Source: Amanita rubescens (lineage: Eukaryota; Basidiomycota; Agaricomycetes; Agaricales; Amanitaceae). From it: DNA of 64,000 bases. The position numbers were made by a program, and so were the translations under genes. This document shows positions 10,785-21,766 of this stretch, piece by piece (position 1 is the stretch's first letter; every line of letters begins with the position of its first letter). A model generated the notes under the pieces. The model was not told the origin of the DNA and did no database searches. It was given only the letters and a program-made list of their open reading frames with translations. The DNA is taken from positions 1 to 64,000 of the forward strand of contig WION01000075.1 in NCBI GenBank assembly GCA_015039365.1, read 5' to 3'.

Positions 10785-11689
10785 ATGGAAACACCAACGA
10801 CTCGGACATCCCTAGACTCAACCTCTTCCTCTCCGCCAACAATGCCCTCATCCATAATAAGTTCACCAATTTCCCGGGCCTCCTCCGATCTCTCTCCATC
10901 CGTAACTTCTCCCGTACCCGCAACTCCCCGATACACACCTAAAGTTTCTTTTGACACCTTCGAGAATCCCGCGGCAAGCATGTTCTCTTTTACGCTCCAA
11001 GTCAAAAACAATGGTTACAAGCGTTCTCGTAACACCCGCGTCTTTCTATGCGCCGCAAGTCCGGACGAAAGCGGTCGCGAGGCGTTGGATTGGTCACTCG
11101 AATCCCTCGTACAGGACGGAGACGAACTTATCGTGTTTAGGGGAGTAGACGAAGATGTACTGGGCGGGTTATCATTTCGTTTTTGACTCGCATTGGACGC
11201 GTCGCTGATAGCCTTCTTTTACAGACAAACCGCATGATCTTATCCGAGACGAGGCTAGAGAACTTATGAAGTACATACAACAGAAGAGCGTAGAATATAA
11301 TCCGGATCGAAAGGTATGCTGTTTTTTTTTTAAAGTTACGTGTGCTCATGGAACCTTTAAGCTTTCTCTGGTCCTGGAATATATTGCTGGTAAGACGACG
11401 GACTCGCTCGACCGTCTTATTGCATTATACCGTCCGGATTCGGTTGTCGTTGGCACACGGGGTCGCAGGTGGCATGCCATAGGTATGGGAATAGGCGTAG
11501 GGAGCATTAGCCGGTTAGTCTTTGAATTAGCGTTTCAACTTGCGTTGCAAATAATAATGATATCTGTCATACAGCTATTGTCTCTCACATTCGCCAGTAC
11601 CTGTTATCGTTGTTCGCCCAGAGCGGAAAGTGCGCAAGGCGATTGAAAAACGAAAAGCAGATCCAAACCGAGGGAAGCATTTTGGATGA
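10785..11689 (+). CDS. Universal stress protein (UspA) family protein
   Basis: Exons 10785-11163, 11225-11313, 11362-11513 and 11575-11689 encode 244 residues. A Ser/Pro-rich N-terminal tail precedes the Usp domain. This starts at TRVFLCAASPDESGREAL, runs through DGDELIVFRGVDED and LIALYRPDSVVVGTRGRR (the nucleotide-binding glycine motif ending in VGSIS), and closes with SHSPVPVIVVRPERKVR. Usp proteins bind ATP or related nucleotides and act in stress responses. The first intron can keep frame only with a GC donor (GCGGGT...CAG), so it appears to be a GC-AG intron. The second intron is 48 bases, has no stop in frame, and could be retained without breaking the frame. Confidence 0.85.
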
Positions 11690-12188
11690 GGTCCTCTGCG
11701 GGCAGAGGCATTGACCACTTTTGTACTAATAATGTTTGGTTATTCTTGGGTGTGTATTTTAGAATTCATACTTTCGATGAGGCAAACAAGAACATCTTTT
11801 GACAAATTCATCTTTGGTCAAGAAGACACTGAATTCTGTGCTTCATCCCTGCCTTTGAACTTGGATGAACCACAGAATCTCTCCGGTCCGAGCACTTGCT
11901 CTGCAGAGCTTGATTGTTCTGAATGGCGCCAGTTCTATATAAACCCGCGCGTACCGTTGAACATCCAGTTATCCTGCCTAATCGTATTGAATAGATTCAT
12001 TGATTAACCCGTCAATGATCGTCATCGTCGTGGAGCTTTTTGTCCAGTTTCACAGCACATAACGTTCAGACTGTCAAGGTAAAATACTTGTATAATGCTA
12101 CAAAAACAAGAAGCATAAATCTACATAGATGTAATCGTACACAGACAAATTGGTGATGCGATACGGTGAATGGTTTCGAATTACGTTA
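11690..12188. other. Intergenic, no gene recognised
   Basis: This lies between the convergent stress-protein and kinase genes. A 98-codon frame at 11711-12007 has no recognisable features. Confidence 0.4.
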
Positions 12189-13679
12189 CTAAGCTGGCGT
12201 AATAAACGACTGTACCATTTCCACAATTTGATGCATTGGCGGACGTTCAGTAGCTTGGGAATTCCAGCAATCGTTAATGAATTTCCAAAGGCTCTCTTCC
12301 ATTTCCGGGTTTTCTAATCGCTGTGGACGTTCTCCGGTTGTGACGAGCCAGCCAACGCGGAGAGGAGATTCCCCTTCATAAGGAACGGAATTGAAGAATA
12401 TCTGCACGAGCCTTGTTACGCGCGCTGATGGATCAGTCGATAGACTCACTGCATAATAAAGGCATCCGAAAGCATAAACGTCTGTTGCCATTGATTTCTT
12501 CCGTACCTCAGGTTCCCCACGACATCCATTGCACTGGAGTTTGTTGCATTTGCTGCATTTACGAAACAACTCCGGAGCAGCATAATGTGGTGTATAAGCC
12601 AGAGTTTCCGTAGCAGTGGCGTCGGAATGTCGGGTTAAACCAAAGTCAACAATTTTGCAGTGGAGTTGAGAGTCAAGGAGGACGTTGTCCTAATGGACAA
12701 AGTAAATTGATAGACCAAACGCGATATCGAAATACGCACTCCCTTTATGTCGCCATGGACGACTCCTTCCGAGTGAAGATATTGAACACCCTCTGCTACC
12801 TCCAGAATCTGAAAGATATGTGAATTTTACTTAACGTTCTGACAAGTGCTAGAATCTTACCAGCCTATGTATCTCAGCTAACTCAGCCGAAGATGGCAGC
12901 TTTATATTTCTCCTCCACTCCATCAATGTTCCGTTCGGCATAAACGGCGATACGAGAAATTGCACTTTCCGCTCTTTAAATATTCCAAGTAGAGGGAGGA
13001 TAAAATCGTGTCTGAGCGTTCGCCATACTAGAGCTTCGTTCCAAAATTCTTGAAAGAGCTTCCCATCAAAATAAGTGGTATTTTGGGCGGTAAAAAGAGA
13101 AAATGGACTAACGCCTTTTTGTCCTTTGTTAAAGTTGTCAAGCATTTTCAGTGCAACTACCTGTCCTTCGTATTTCCCTTTGAGAACGCGTCCGTGGCCT
13201 CCTATGCCGATAAGGCCATGATCCGCATCAAAGCTGACGTTGGTAATATATAAGGATTGAGGAAGAACATTCTCGGATATCAGTTCGAGCATCAGTGTCC
13301 TTGCTTTCTGATTTGCCTCTTGAATGCCAGAATAGGTTAGACTTCCATTGCGGACTTGCTAAATTGAGAAAATGTGACGTCAATCTATTATTTAAATCAG
13401 CCACGTACGTAAAAAATGAAATCAAATAATGTCTCAATATCTGACGTATTGTCCAGTTCTGATGCAATAGCGCCGTAATCAGGTGAATCCAGAACTCTAC
13501 GCATGAGATCGAGTGTAATCTGGTTTAGTGTTACGCTGTTGCCTGCCGCTAACTGGTACTTATTAGCAGCTGTGCCACCGTGACGCTACTTCGGGAGTTC
13601 ATACCTCGCTTTTGACCAACGTAAGTAATGACTCGAGGGGAGTTCTCTTTTTGTCAAGTTGAATATCATCCTTCGTCAT
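12189..13679 (-). CDS. TKL-type protein kinase, possibly the C-terminal half of a GTPase-kinase fusion
   Basis: Minus-strand exons: 13679-13605, 13552-13409 (or 13519-13409), 13358-13113, 13058-12861, 12808-12740, 12689-12189. This gives about 410 residues if translated alone. After a helical N-terminal region come the glycine loop (GIGGHGRVLKGKYEG) and the lysine strand (VVALKML). Then come the catalytic loop VVHGDIKGDNVLLD, DFG in KIVDFGLTRH, APE in YAAPELF, and TDVYAFGCLYYA; all key kinase residues are present. A cysteine insert (CSKCNKLQCNGC) follows APE, as in other Agaricomycete TKL kinases. The 54-base intron 13059-13112 is in frame either way. The ATG at 13679 directly follows a good 3' splice site, only 42 bases after the end of the GTPase frame. 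Confidence 0.8.
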
Positions 13680-13720
13680 CTGAAATGTAACATGGACTAA
13701 TGATGAATCAACGTCAACAG

Positions 13721-15682
13721 TTAAACACACCATACCTCATTCTCATCCAACAATGACTCGATCTTATCGACGACGTTATTCTTCGCAAATGGGTACTGGG
13801 CCTCGACAAATGACCAGATTGCATCATGAATCTGTCTTTTCTTTTTCGATGTCTCAAATTCGTAAATGATGTCGATTACGCGGTCTGGTGTCACTTTCCC
13901 TTCAAGGTGATCTTCGAGTGAAACTTGGAACACGGCTTGCAGTATCAATGTGAGGTCCACTACGTAACCCATCAGGCATCGAACATGCTCGGGGCTATCG
14001 AGGAGTTCAAAACGACGACTACTTTATCTAGTTAGACGTACTCACAAGTTTTGGTAAATACCGCTCATCCACTCTGCTAGGCCCGCCATCGTCGTTTTTT
14101 TCCTTTGCCTTGTGAAAACCATCAGCTGTACTGGTGCCGTTTCAGTCGATACCACCTTTCTACTCACGCAGTGTCATTCGCTTGATCCCGACGATGGAGG
14201 TCGTCCACAATGTACATCATTTTGCGATGGAATTCATGACTGAGAAGAAACTACCATGACACGTTGAATCGTTAGATGCATGCAAGATACATCTTTTTGC
14301 ATACCTCATGTAAATCCCGGATGTTCCAGATTATCACAATATCTTTGTGTATTGCATATAAGCAGTTCTTGAGGCTGATATTGAGAAAGGATACACCGGA
14401 AGCTATTGCTATCCAATATTCTGCGATTGGAATGAGAACACGAATTTGCGATATGGCCACATTTCAACTTACTCATTTTTCCTACTCTGTGATAATGAGA
14501 AGGCGTCTGTCTGGTCGTTATCAGATGCTGGTGAGAGTGACCTACTTGATCGAAGCGGCGTTCTTAGCCGTCATATCAACGCGTTGCGCTATCGCTAAAG
14601 CGATCTGCACTGGATCAGATAGATCTTGATCCAGCAGTCCATCGTTCTCGGTTGCCTTATTGAACAATCGGCTCTTGGTATAGCGCGCGGGCCCACTCAA
14701 CGGGATCGGTATTTCAACGGCTAGACTTTTCATCGTGACTTTCACTAGCTGCTGTAAAGTTTGGGGCAGTGAGACTACGTGGATGCGTCACTGCAGGTAA
14801 GGCGATCCTGACATTGAACTTACCTGACACAAGAGTGTATGATATTTGGTACTTGATTTTCTTAAGCGACTTCTTGAACCTTTCCTTGAATGCTTTCGTG
14901 GCCAACTCCATTTTACTCTTGTCGTTACCCGCTTTTCCCTTGCTCACATTCGCAATGAAAAGGTCAAACTTCGTAAACACGATGATTATCGGCACTAGTC
15001 ACGGTGAGTCTGTATTGCAATGGAAGTTGTAGGTAATTGCCTTTGTTTCGATTTAGTTGGAAGATCATTTCGTCTCCTGTTTCGAATATCCGGCCACCTG
15101 CGTAAGGGACGGGGATACATAGCCTGTTGTATAATGTGAGTTTGGTAAGCTGTTTGGTATCGACGGGCACACCAGATCGCATGAAGTCTCTCAGCACCAA
15201 AATCCTTCCGACTCCGCTCTTGGATAAACTTACTCAATATACCGAATTTTTTCACACTTCCTGGTTCGTAACCTTGAGAATCATGAAGGATTAGATGTTC
15301 GTTGTATTCTGAGGTTATGCCTTTGTTGATATCAGCATCACCAGCTTGATCGTGTTGGACATCCTAAATATCGTTAAACGGATGAGGGAGGACCATAGCA
15401 GGGTTTTTACCGCGAGAGAAGCCTTGAATGTGGCATTGATGAGTGACGATTTCCCTGTTCCGGTCTGTGAAGATTCATATGCGTCCGCGATTATTGCAAC
15501 AAGACTCACTCGACCGACAATGAGGATCCGGAACCTTTAACACATTGAGTTGAATTCCGTCTCTAGCTCAGGTTACATCACCTTGGGCATGCCTCGGCGA
15601 TTTCGTCCGTCGTTGGTACAAGTGTTTTCTCAGACAGGCCAGGGGGCGGCAATGAGGACTGAGAGGTTGAAGGCGATGCCAT
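13721..15682 (-). CDS. P-loop GTPase, possibly fused to the downstream kinase
   Basis: Minus-strand exons: 15682-15582, 15534-15510, 15464-15411, 15363-15173, 15123-15041, 14994-14824, 14744-14546, 14486-14473, 14420-14305, 14250-14168, 14108-14046, 13994-13736 (reading on to a stop at 13721 if unspliced). This gives 457 residues as a separate gene. It has G1 (VGRTGTGKSS), G3 (HDSQGYE) and G4 (FTKFD), and resembles a large family of Agaricomycete GTPases of unknown role. The C-terminal helical part ends with FPEHVRCLMGYVVDLTLIL. Two oddities support careful checking: exon 8 is a 14-base microexon, and the intron after LNRNK needs a GC donor. If the 56-base phase-0 intron 13735-13680 is spliced, the frame continues into the kinase for about 863 residues in total. 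Confidence 0.8.
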
Positions 15683-16037
15683 GCTTTGATTGTGAGAACA
15701 TGAACTGCTGTTTAAAGAACTCTTAGCGCCCAGCCAACACGCGGCAACAAATCAAAGAATCGGGCGCAGGCGTAGAACGGAGCTTCGTCGATAGCATACC
15801 GAAGGAGTTGATGAGCGGCGCTTAGGATGCTTCTTCGTACTAGCAGTAGTAAATATCGTCATTTGCTAGGCTGTTTGCCGCTGTTATAGATGCTGCCGCC
15901 CACGCCTGGCACTCGTAATAGAGCGTGACGCGTGACGTGTTACGGTATCCGCACATCACGCGCCTTATCCAATTCATCTCTTGCTCTTCCTACTGTGACT
16001 ACTGTCAGAAGCCTCTAGCTCGAACCAGATATCACTG
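15683..16037. promoter_or_regulatory. Divergent promoter shared by two GTPase genes
   Basis: 355 bases separate the two start codons. Near 15923-15938 the run GCGTGACGCGTGACGTG combines two TGACG half-sites (bZIP/CRE-like) with an ACGCGT box (MCB-like). No TATA box was obvious. Binding is inference. Confidence 0.4.
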
Positions 16038-17453
16038 ATGGCCAACAAAGTACATGTGCCAGGTATGTTCAAACATGAAGTGTAACTCTGCTTCGGTTGT
16101 GACTTGTAACACTGACTGGGATACAGATCCCATTGCCATGCTCAAGGAGCGTTATCAATGCCCCCACTTTCGCATTCTTATCATTGGAAGGGCAAATGCA
16201 GGGAAGACAACTATTCTTGAGAAAGTTTGTGGTGTTGCACAGGGAACCAAACCCATCATATATGACCAGAATGGTACTGAACTGAAAGCCAAGCACAAGA
16301 TATTTTCACAAGTAATGCATCCATTCAAAAATTCCAGTCAATCTGCAGCACATCTGGCACCATCTATTGAGGTGAGTTGAGGGGCTTGGGCAAGACATGG
16401 AAGTCACTATCACTATTCATTAATCTTTAGAGAGGCATACATAATATTGAGCACCAGATTACATACCATGGAAGCAACTTTATCTTCCATGACTCACAGG
16501 GTTTTGAATGTGGTGCAGATGGAGAGGTGGAAATTGTTCAGGAGTTCATTGAGAAACGGTCAATTGAAACTGATCTGAGAAACAAGTTGCATGCAATCTG
16601 GTATTTCTTAATTGCTTCCATGTATGTTTGGTGTTCCAAAATCCTTTTCTAGGTACTGTATACCCATGGATGGTTCTCGTCCAATTCTATCCACAGAACT
16701 GGAGTTCTTCACCAACTTGAATGGGACAGGGGGAGGTATGTGATAAGCTTGATTATATATCATCATGTTCTCCTTTTTGTCAATCATGACAAGTGAGAAT
16801 TGCATATTGTTTACTTTCCTACCCCTTAAAGCATTCTCTTATGCAATCTACTAAAAAACAAGTACACTCGACTAACCATGGAATGATGACTTACAGTGCC
16901 TTTGGTGGCCATATTCACTAAATTTGATGCCCAAGTAACCCAGGAATATGTTGAATTGAAAGGAATAAAGAGTGACAAAGATAAGTGGGAGGAAGCCAGG
17001 GAGGAAGCTGAAAAGACTTTCCAGACTGTTTACCTTCCTAAAGTCTCAAATGCTGAATGTCCTCCAAAGGCATGTGTGAGATTGGAAGGTGAGCATCAAA
17101 AACCCATATTTCTTCATTCAAAGAAGTGAAATTTTTCCTTGGTAGATATGCATCTGCCAGAGAAGGACTGCCATGAACTGACAGCCAAAACTGCTGATGT
17201 GATTGATGATTCCACATTACATGAATTATTTGTTTCAACACAAATGAACAACCTTGACCTTTGTATCAAGTCTGCACTTCAGTGAGAGTTCCATTCAAGA
17301 GTCCAATTCCAAACTTTGACATGTTTCAGACAAACTTTGGTTGAAAATGCCCCTTCATTTGATGCTGTTATTCTCATTGTCATCAGCAAATTTCCACATT
17401 TCTGGGTAGGAATAATTTTGAATTTGACATGGATAAATGCTGAGAAAGAGTAG
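16038..17453 (+). CDS. P-loop GTPase 2, upstream of the microexon array
   Basis: Exons 16038-16062, 16127-16371, 16431-16600, 16653-16735, 16897-17088, 17146-17281 and 17330-17453 encode 324 residues in a closed frame. G1 is IIGRANAGKTT, G3 is HDSQGFE and G4 is AIFTKFD, followed by ELFVSTQMNNLDLCIK. This is the usual plan of Agaricomycete GTPases, which normally end soon after a helical segment such as FPHFW here. The frame reads through to a stop at 17451-17453, but TGG at 17402-17404 is followed by GTAGGA, a usable donor, and the region beyond is packed with splice-site pairs. The true 3' end may therefore lie about 2 kb downstream. The intron before exon 5 ends GACTTACAG, the same style as the array acceptors. 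Confidence 0.8.
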
Positions 17454-19605
17454 GTCAACAGAGAAGTATGTCTATTTTATGCTATTGACATCATGGTAAC
17501 ATTGATGATCCTTTGTCTAACCTCAGAGGGTGAGTGGTTTGTTCCTATTGTAAAAGATCTAAATTAATTTTATGATGAATAGAATGTAGGTCCTTCTATT
17601 TTCCCCATGGACAAATACCTAACAGTTGCATGTTGAATAGCATGGTATAATCCGAGTAAATAACTTTGATATTTTCTGCAATCAGATATTAATGTCATAA
17701 ATGATAGTGGGCAAGTAGTAAAATTCTTTTCCAAAAACAATATGTGCACTCAGCCATAATATACAGAGTGTAAGAGTTATAAAATTTTCTATGTCAGATA
17801 GACTCATAGTATCTCAATGTACAACAGCTTGTAAGTAATACTATATTGTCTTCTCACATCTGACACATGAATAACAGGGAGTGAGTGATATACTGGATTT
17901 CTCAGCTAGGCTGTTTCATCATATTTCATTTTGTGACCACCAGAAAGTGAGTGTTACTCCAGTGACTCCACACTTTTCTCCAAACTATCTATACCATATC
18001 TCACTCTATGGCCAATAGAAAGTGAGTAATACTCCTTTGAGGCAATATCAGCATGTTCAATCTGATCACCCATAGGATGCAAGTGATAGTTTTTCTGTCA
18101 CACATTCTAATCATGTTTCACACTGTGACCAACAGTTTGTAAGTGGCTCTAAATTTGTTTTACAATGCATATGTCCAATCTTATCTCATACATGACTATC
18201 AGAAAGTGAGTAAGAGGAAGTTTGATTCCATCACCTTCTGATCACATTACATCCATGACCAACAGGAAGTGAGCATTTCTCTGCTTTTTTTAGAGACAGT
18301 GCCACCTGATCTCTTTCCATAACAAACAGGAAGTCCATGTCACTCCACTTCCTTTGTTTGACTAATAGCCTTATTGTGTCTCTTCCATGACTTACAGGAA
18401 GTAAGTGTCACCCTCTGCTGCATATAGTCCCATGATGACATCATGTTCCATGCCTAAAGGAAGTGAGTCAAATTGAAGCTATATCCATCCACTTACACAA
18501 TGTGATTTCTACATTACTAATAGGAAGTAAGCAAAATTGTATCATATTCTACTATATGTTTTCAGTACATTCTTCTATGACTAACAGAAAGTGAGTAATT
18601 TGCTATTTTCCTCTTCAAGACAGTCATCTCATATTGTAACTGATAGAGAGTAAGTAATTTTTTTCTTCCTTTTTTTCTGGGTGGAGGTCTTATGTAATAA
18701 AAACAGAGAGTAAGTGACAATGTCCATGGTCATCTGTCCAAGTGGTCATATAATATCACCACCATGGTGAACAGTTTGTGAGTTCAGTGTGCATCCTTTC
18801 CCCATCACATTCATCCTGTAAGCAATAGATTGTGAGTAAAAATAAATTTCTGTCAAAAAATCTCATCAAATCTATGTGACTGTGACCAACAGTTTGTGAG
18901 TGCCATTCACTTGCCAGGAAGTGAATTTGTATTATATCCATGATCAACAGAGAGTGAGTAGCATTACAGACTACAGTACTTTGTGCCAAGCAGTCTTTCC
19001 ACAACTGATACATATGTATTTTGATGAACAGAGAGTGAGTAACTGTGCTTCTTCTCTGAAACAATCTCTCATTGCATGCCCAACAGGAGGTGAGTGGCAC
19101 TGTAATTTCCTTTTATCAAACCTCACACCATGGTGGCCAAAAGTTTGTTAGTGAAATTACACCTCTTCTTCCTGTCAGATAGACTCAATATTTTCATCTT
19201 ACAACCAACAGAAAGTAGGACACATGTTATCTCTCTGATGGTGTCTCATGTATCTCATTACTATGACATACAGAAAGTGAGTGACACTCATGTATGTGCA
19301 GGACAATCTTATCTCATAATAAATAGGAAGTGAGTTATTCTGATCTATCATTCTGGTTTATCTGATCTTGTGACTGTCAGATAGTGAGTACTATAATGCA
19401 TTAATCCAGCCACAAGAGAGTTCATTCATTGCAAACAGGAAGTGAGCCCCACACTTTTTAAAGCAATTATATACATATATTAGCATGATTTGAATAGCAA
19501 GTGAGTGTATATTTATGCACCATTGTATTTCTGATACCACTACTGTACACTACAGCTTGTGAGGATTCTTCCACCAGTAATATTTACCTTTTCTGATTTT
19601 TCTAG
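17454..19605 (+). other. Array of about 35 regularly spaced 3'ss-NNN-5'ss units (candidate one-codon microexons)
   Basis: About every 60 bases the pattern (TGAC or TAAC)..CAG, then three bases, then GTGAGT or GTAAGT recurs, while the sequence between units is unrelated. Three-base cores begin at 17527, 17583, 17708, 17767, 17828, 17878, 17944, 18019, 18076, 18136, 18203, 18266, 18330, 18398, 18460, 18534, 18588, 18647, 18707, 18775, 18829, 18893, 18951, 19032, 19087, 19144, 19212, 19274, 19327, 19381, 19439, 19498 and 19556. Two further units (17462, 17641) have four bases. Intervals are mostly 50-81 bases, giving introns of about 47-78 bases, the normal size in this window. Two units use GCAAGT donors; 18330 (GTCCAT) and 19212 (GTAGGA) have weak donors. 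The cores include GAA seven times, AAA six times, AGA four times and TTT four times, and none is a stop triplet. Splicing is inferred, not observed. Confidence 0.75.
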
Positions 19606-19636
19606 GTGAGTAAAGCTAATGCATGAGATACTGATA

Positions 19637-20098
19637 GGCATCCTAATCCATTTTGTCAGCTGGTATGGTCATTTCTAATTGAACCAGGAATCCTAACTTT
19701 TGGCCCTCTTCATCATCAGCATGAACTTCTTTCTTTGTTTGAGGAAAGAGTGAATGTGTTTCATGCAACTGTAGGACCTGATGTTCTTCTCTGTGCTGTG
19801 TAGCATGGCTAACCTTGATGTGAACAGCCCAAAGGCTGTCAAATCTTAGTTGGTAATGCACATTACTGCATCTTTCCTCTTTTTCAATTGACACTCTAAA
19901 GCAATCAACATCATTGCCAAGCAATCATTTTGGGTAAAGAAGCCATTCAATGAATCAATGATGGATACCTTGCATCATTTCAAAAAAAAGGATTATGCAA
20001 AGAGATTGAGAGCCCAAATTACTTCAGAGTTGATGCCCTCTAGTCCTGAAGATTTATTTGGTTTCTTATACAATCAGATAATTCAAATCTCTGGTTGA
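19637..20098 (+). other. Possible terminal exons of the microexon gene
   Basis: After the array two stretches look coding on the plus strand. One runs about 19639-19803 (PFCQLVWSFLIEPGILTFG, then HELLSLFEERVNVFHA) and the other about 19922-20098 (FNESMMDTLHHFKKKDYAK, then SPEDLFGFLYNQI, stop). I cannot join them with confidence to each other or to the array, and I do not recognise the family. They are the best candidates for where a spliced product would end. Confidence 0.35.
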
Positions 20099-20775
20099 TT
20101 ATGGCATGTGTGTCATAACATATATCATGGTACATCAATGCTAAGCATTTTGCTTTGTGCCAGCATCTTTCCTCTATTATGCATACCATTTATTCCTCAA
20201 GTTTTCTTTCTTGAATCTGTCAATTTGCTTCTTTCTTAGGTTTTAGCCTGTGATATTCACCTATGAGTTCCATCCCTAGTCCCTTTATGTGGTAGTACCT
20301 GAATCACTTTTATCCCAATCATAGCCAGATCATCAGTGTGTAGAGATTGTGATTAGTAAGATGCACAATGTTACTGTATATATGCACACTCCTACCAAGT
20401 GGTTGTTCACAGGCATTATTTTTGAATTTTAGAACAACTAACAGTACACTGCAGATCAGTGAGTCTAAACACATCTTTAAGCAACCATTCAGGTCACTCA
20501 ATCTCCTTTCATTTGCTATATTACCAAGTGCAATCATTCACTCTTAGTGTTTATAGTTGATCAGTGCCCAAGTCCCCTCAGGCTGGTCCTGCTTTCGCAA
20601 CTACTATGTGGATATTAGTAAATTTGGTGTCTGTTTAAAAAAGAAAGCGCTGGCCGCGCAACAATGCTTGCTTTGCTACACACATTGGCTGGGGCTTCGC
20701 TGTCAGGCATGACGTCTGGGAGAGGGATGGTTTGCTGCAAGGGAGCTAGCAGCAATTGAGACGAAAGGGTGTTAT
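20099..20775. other. Intergenic; possible interrupted minus-strand exon at the right end
   Basis: The region is AT-rich and has no recognised gene up to about 20630. Bases 20630-20775 read open on the minus strand in the frame that continues on the far side of element A (see 37098). Confidence 0.35.
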
Positions 20776-21030
20776 TGTAACGACCGATATTTCATTTCAT
20801 TTTCATTTTCAATTTCTTTTTATTTACAAGATATTCCCACGCTTACCTAAGGATTCCGCGGAACAACGGCATGAGAAGAACGAGTCAGAGTATATATACC
20901 TACGTCTACCTATGTATCCCTTAGCCTTACGATTGTTTCTGTTGTCCATAGACTCAATCAAGTCTCCTTTTCTCATTTGCTTTTGAGTCTCGAGTGTCTT
21001 AGTGATTGTGTCTGGGATCACCTCCTAACA
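20776..21030 (+). repeat. 5' LTR of element A
   Basis: 255 bases, TG...CA ends. A TATATATA box at 20891-20898 is followed 25-32 bases later by AGCCTTACGATT (20923-20934), the probable start of the RNA. Confidence 0.95.
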
Positions 21031-21043
21031 TAATCATAAGGCT
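21031..21043 (+). promoter_or_regulatory. Primer-binding site of element A, self-priming type
   Basis: AATCATAAGGCT (21032-21043), directly after the LTR, pairs with AGCCTTACGATT in the LTR at 11 of 12 positions. That LTR segment lies where transcription should start. No match to a tRNA 3' end was apparent. This is the Tf1/sushi arrangement, in which the RNA's own 5' end primes reverse transcription. Confidence 0.7.
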
Positions 21044-21766
21044 CTTCACACTACCACACTCGCTTGCTCGTTGTTGCTCACAACGGACACGCAAACCATT
21101 CGACGGTTGCTGCGCTTGATAGCGCTAGTAGCCCACTTGAAGGTGTGGGCCACCAAGTGGCAGATCCGAGGCCAATTTTTTTAAAATTTACAACGTGACA
21201 GATCCGACACATTTTGATTATATAATTCAGTTTCACTATGTGACATCACGCTTTGTCAGCACGACCCCACCCATTTTGTCAACCATTATCAATTGTGATG
21301 TTGTGGAAATCTGCACAGCAACCTGAACTCTCAATGTAATACCATTGAATGAAAATACTAAGCCGTTGTCTGGCGGGCAGGACAAGCAGCGAGGACAGGC
21401 AGGAGGAAGGCTGTGCCGCGGATTCCGGAAATGGCCACTGACGTAATACGGCAATCACCGCTAGGTTAAGAGAACATTACAGGACTCACCTCATAAGACC
21501 GAGACCTTCGTTAACACTACGGCCCGGAACTTCAGATATATTTACCTCCTCACGCTGCACATCACGTGTATCCACTAACGCTTGATAAACCCAGACTCGA
21601 GGGTTAATGAGATAGGACAGGGACTGCTCTAAACTCAGAGTTGCAGACCTTGTAAAACTACGATCCGCTCGAGTTTAGGCATACCTATTCGATCCATAGG
21701 AGAAAATGAACTAGAACCAAACGAACAGTATAAAGAACTCCCTTCGTCCCTGTGAAGATAAGAAGA

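Noticed and set aside
13059..13112. Kinase insert of 18 residues
   Set aside because: The stretch has GTTAGT and AAG ends, is absent from the family pattern and divides by three, so it is more likely an in-frame intron.
18918..18920. An extra CAG-GAA-GTGAAT unit inside the microexon array
   Set aside because: It would leave an intron of only 22 bases after the unit at 18893; the next unit at 18951 gives normal spacing, so it is probably a decoy.
17401..19605. Reading the array as an ordinary minisatellite
   Set aside because: Outside the 15-20 bases around each splice-site pair the units share no sequence, and spacing varies from 50 to 81 bases, unlike a tandem repeat with a fixed unit.
20776..21030. 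tRNA-primed PBS for element A
   Set aside because: The sequence after the LTR does not start with TGG or match a tRNA 3' end that I recognise, whereas the self-complement to the LTR is nearly perfect.
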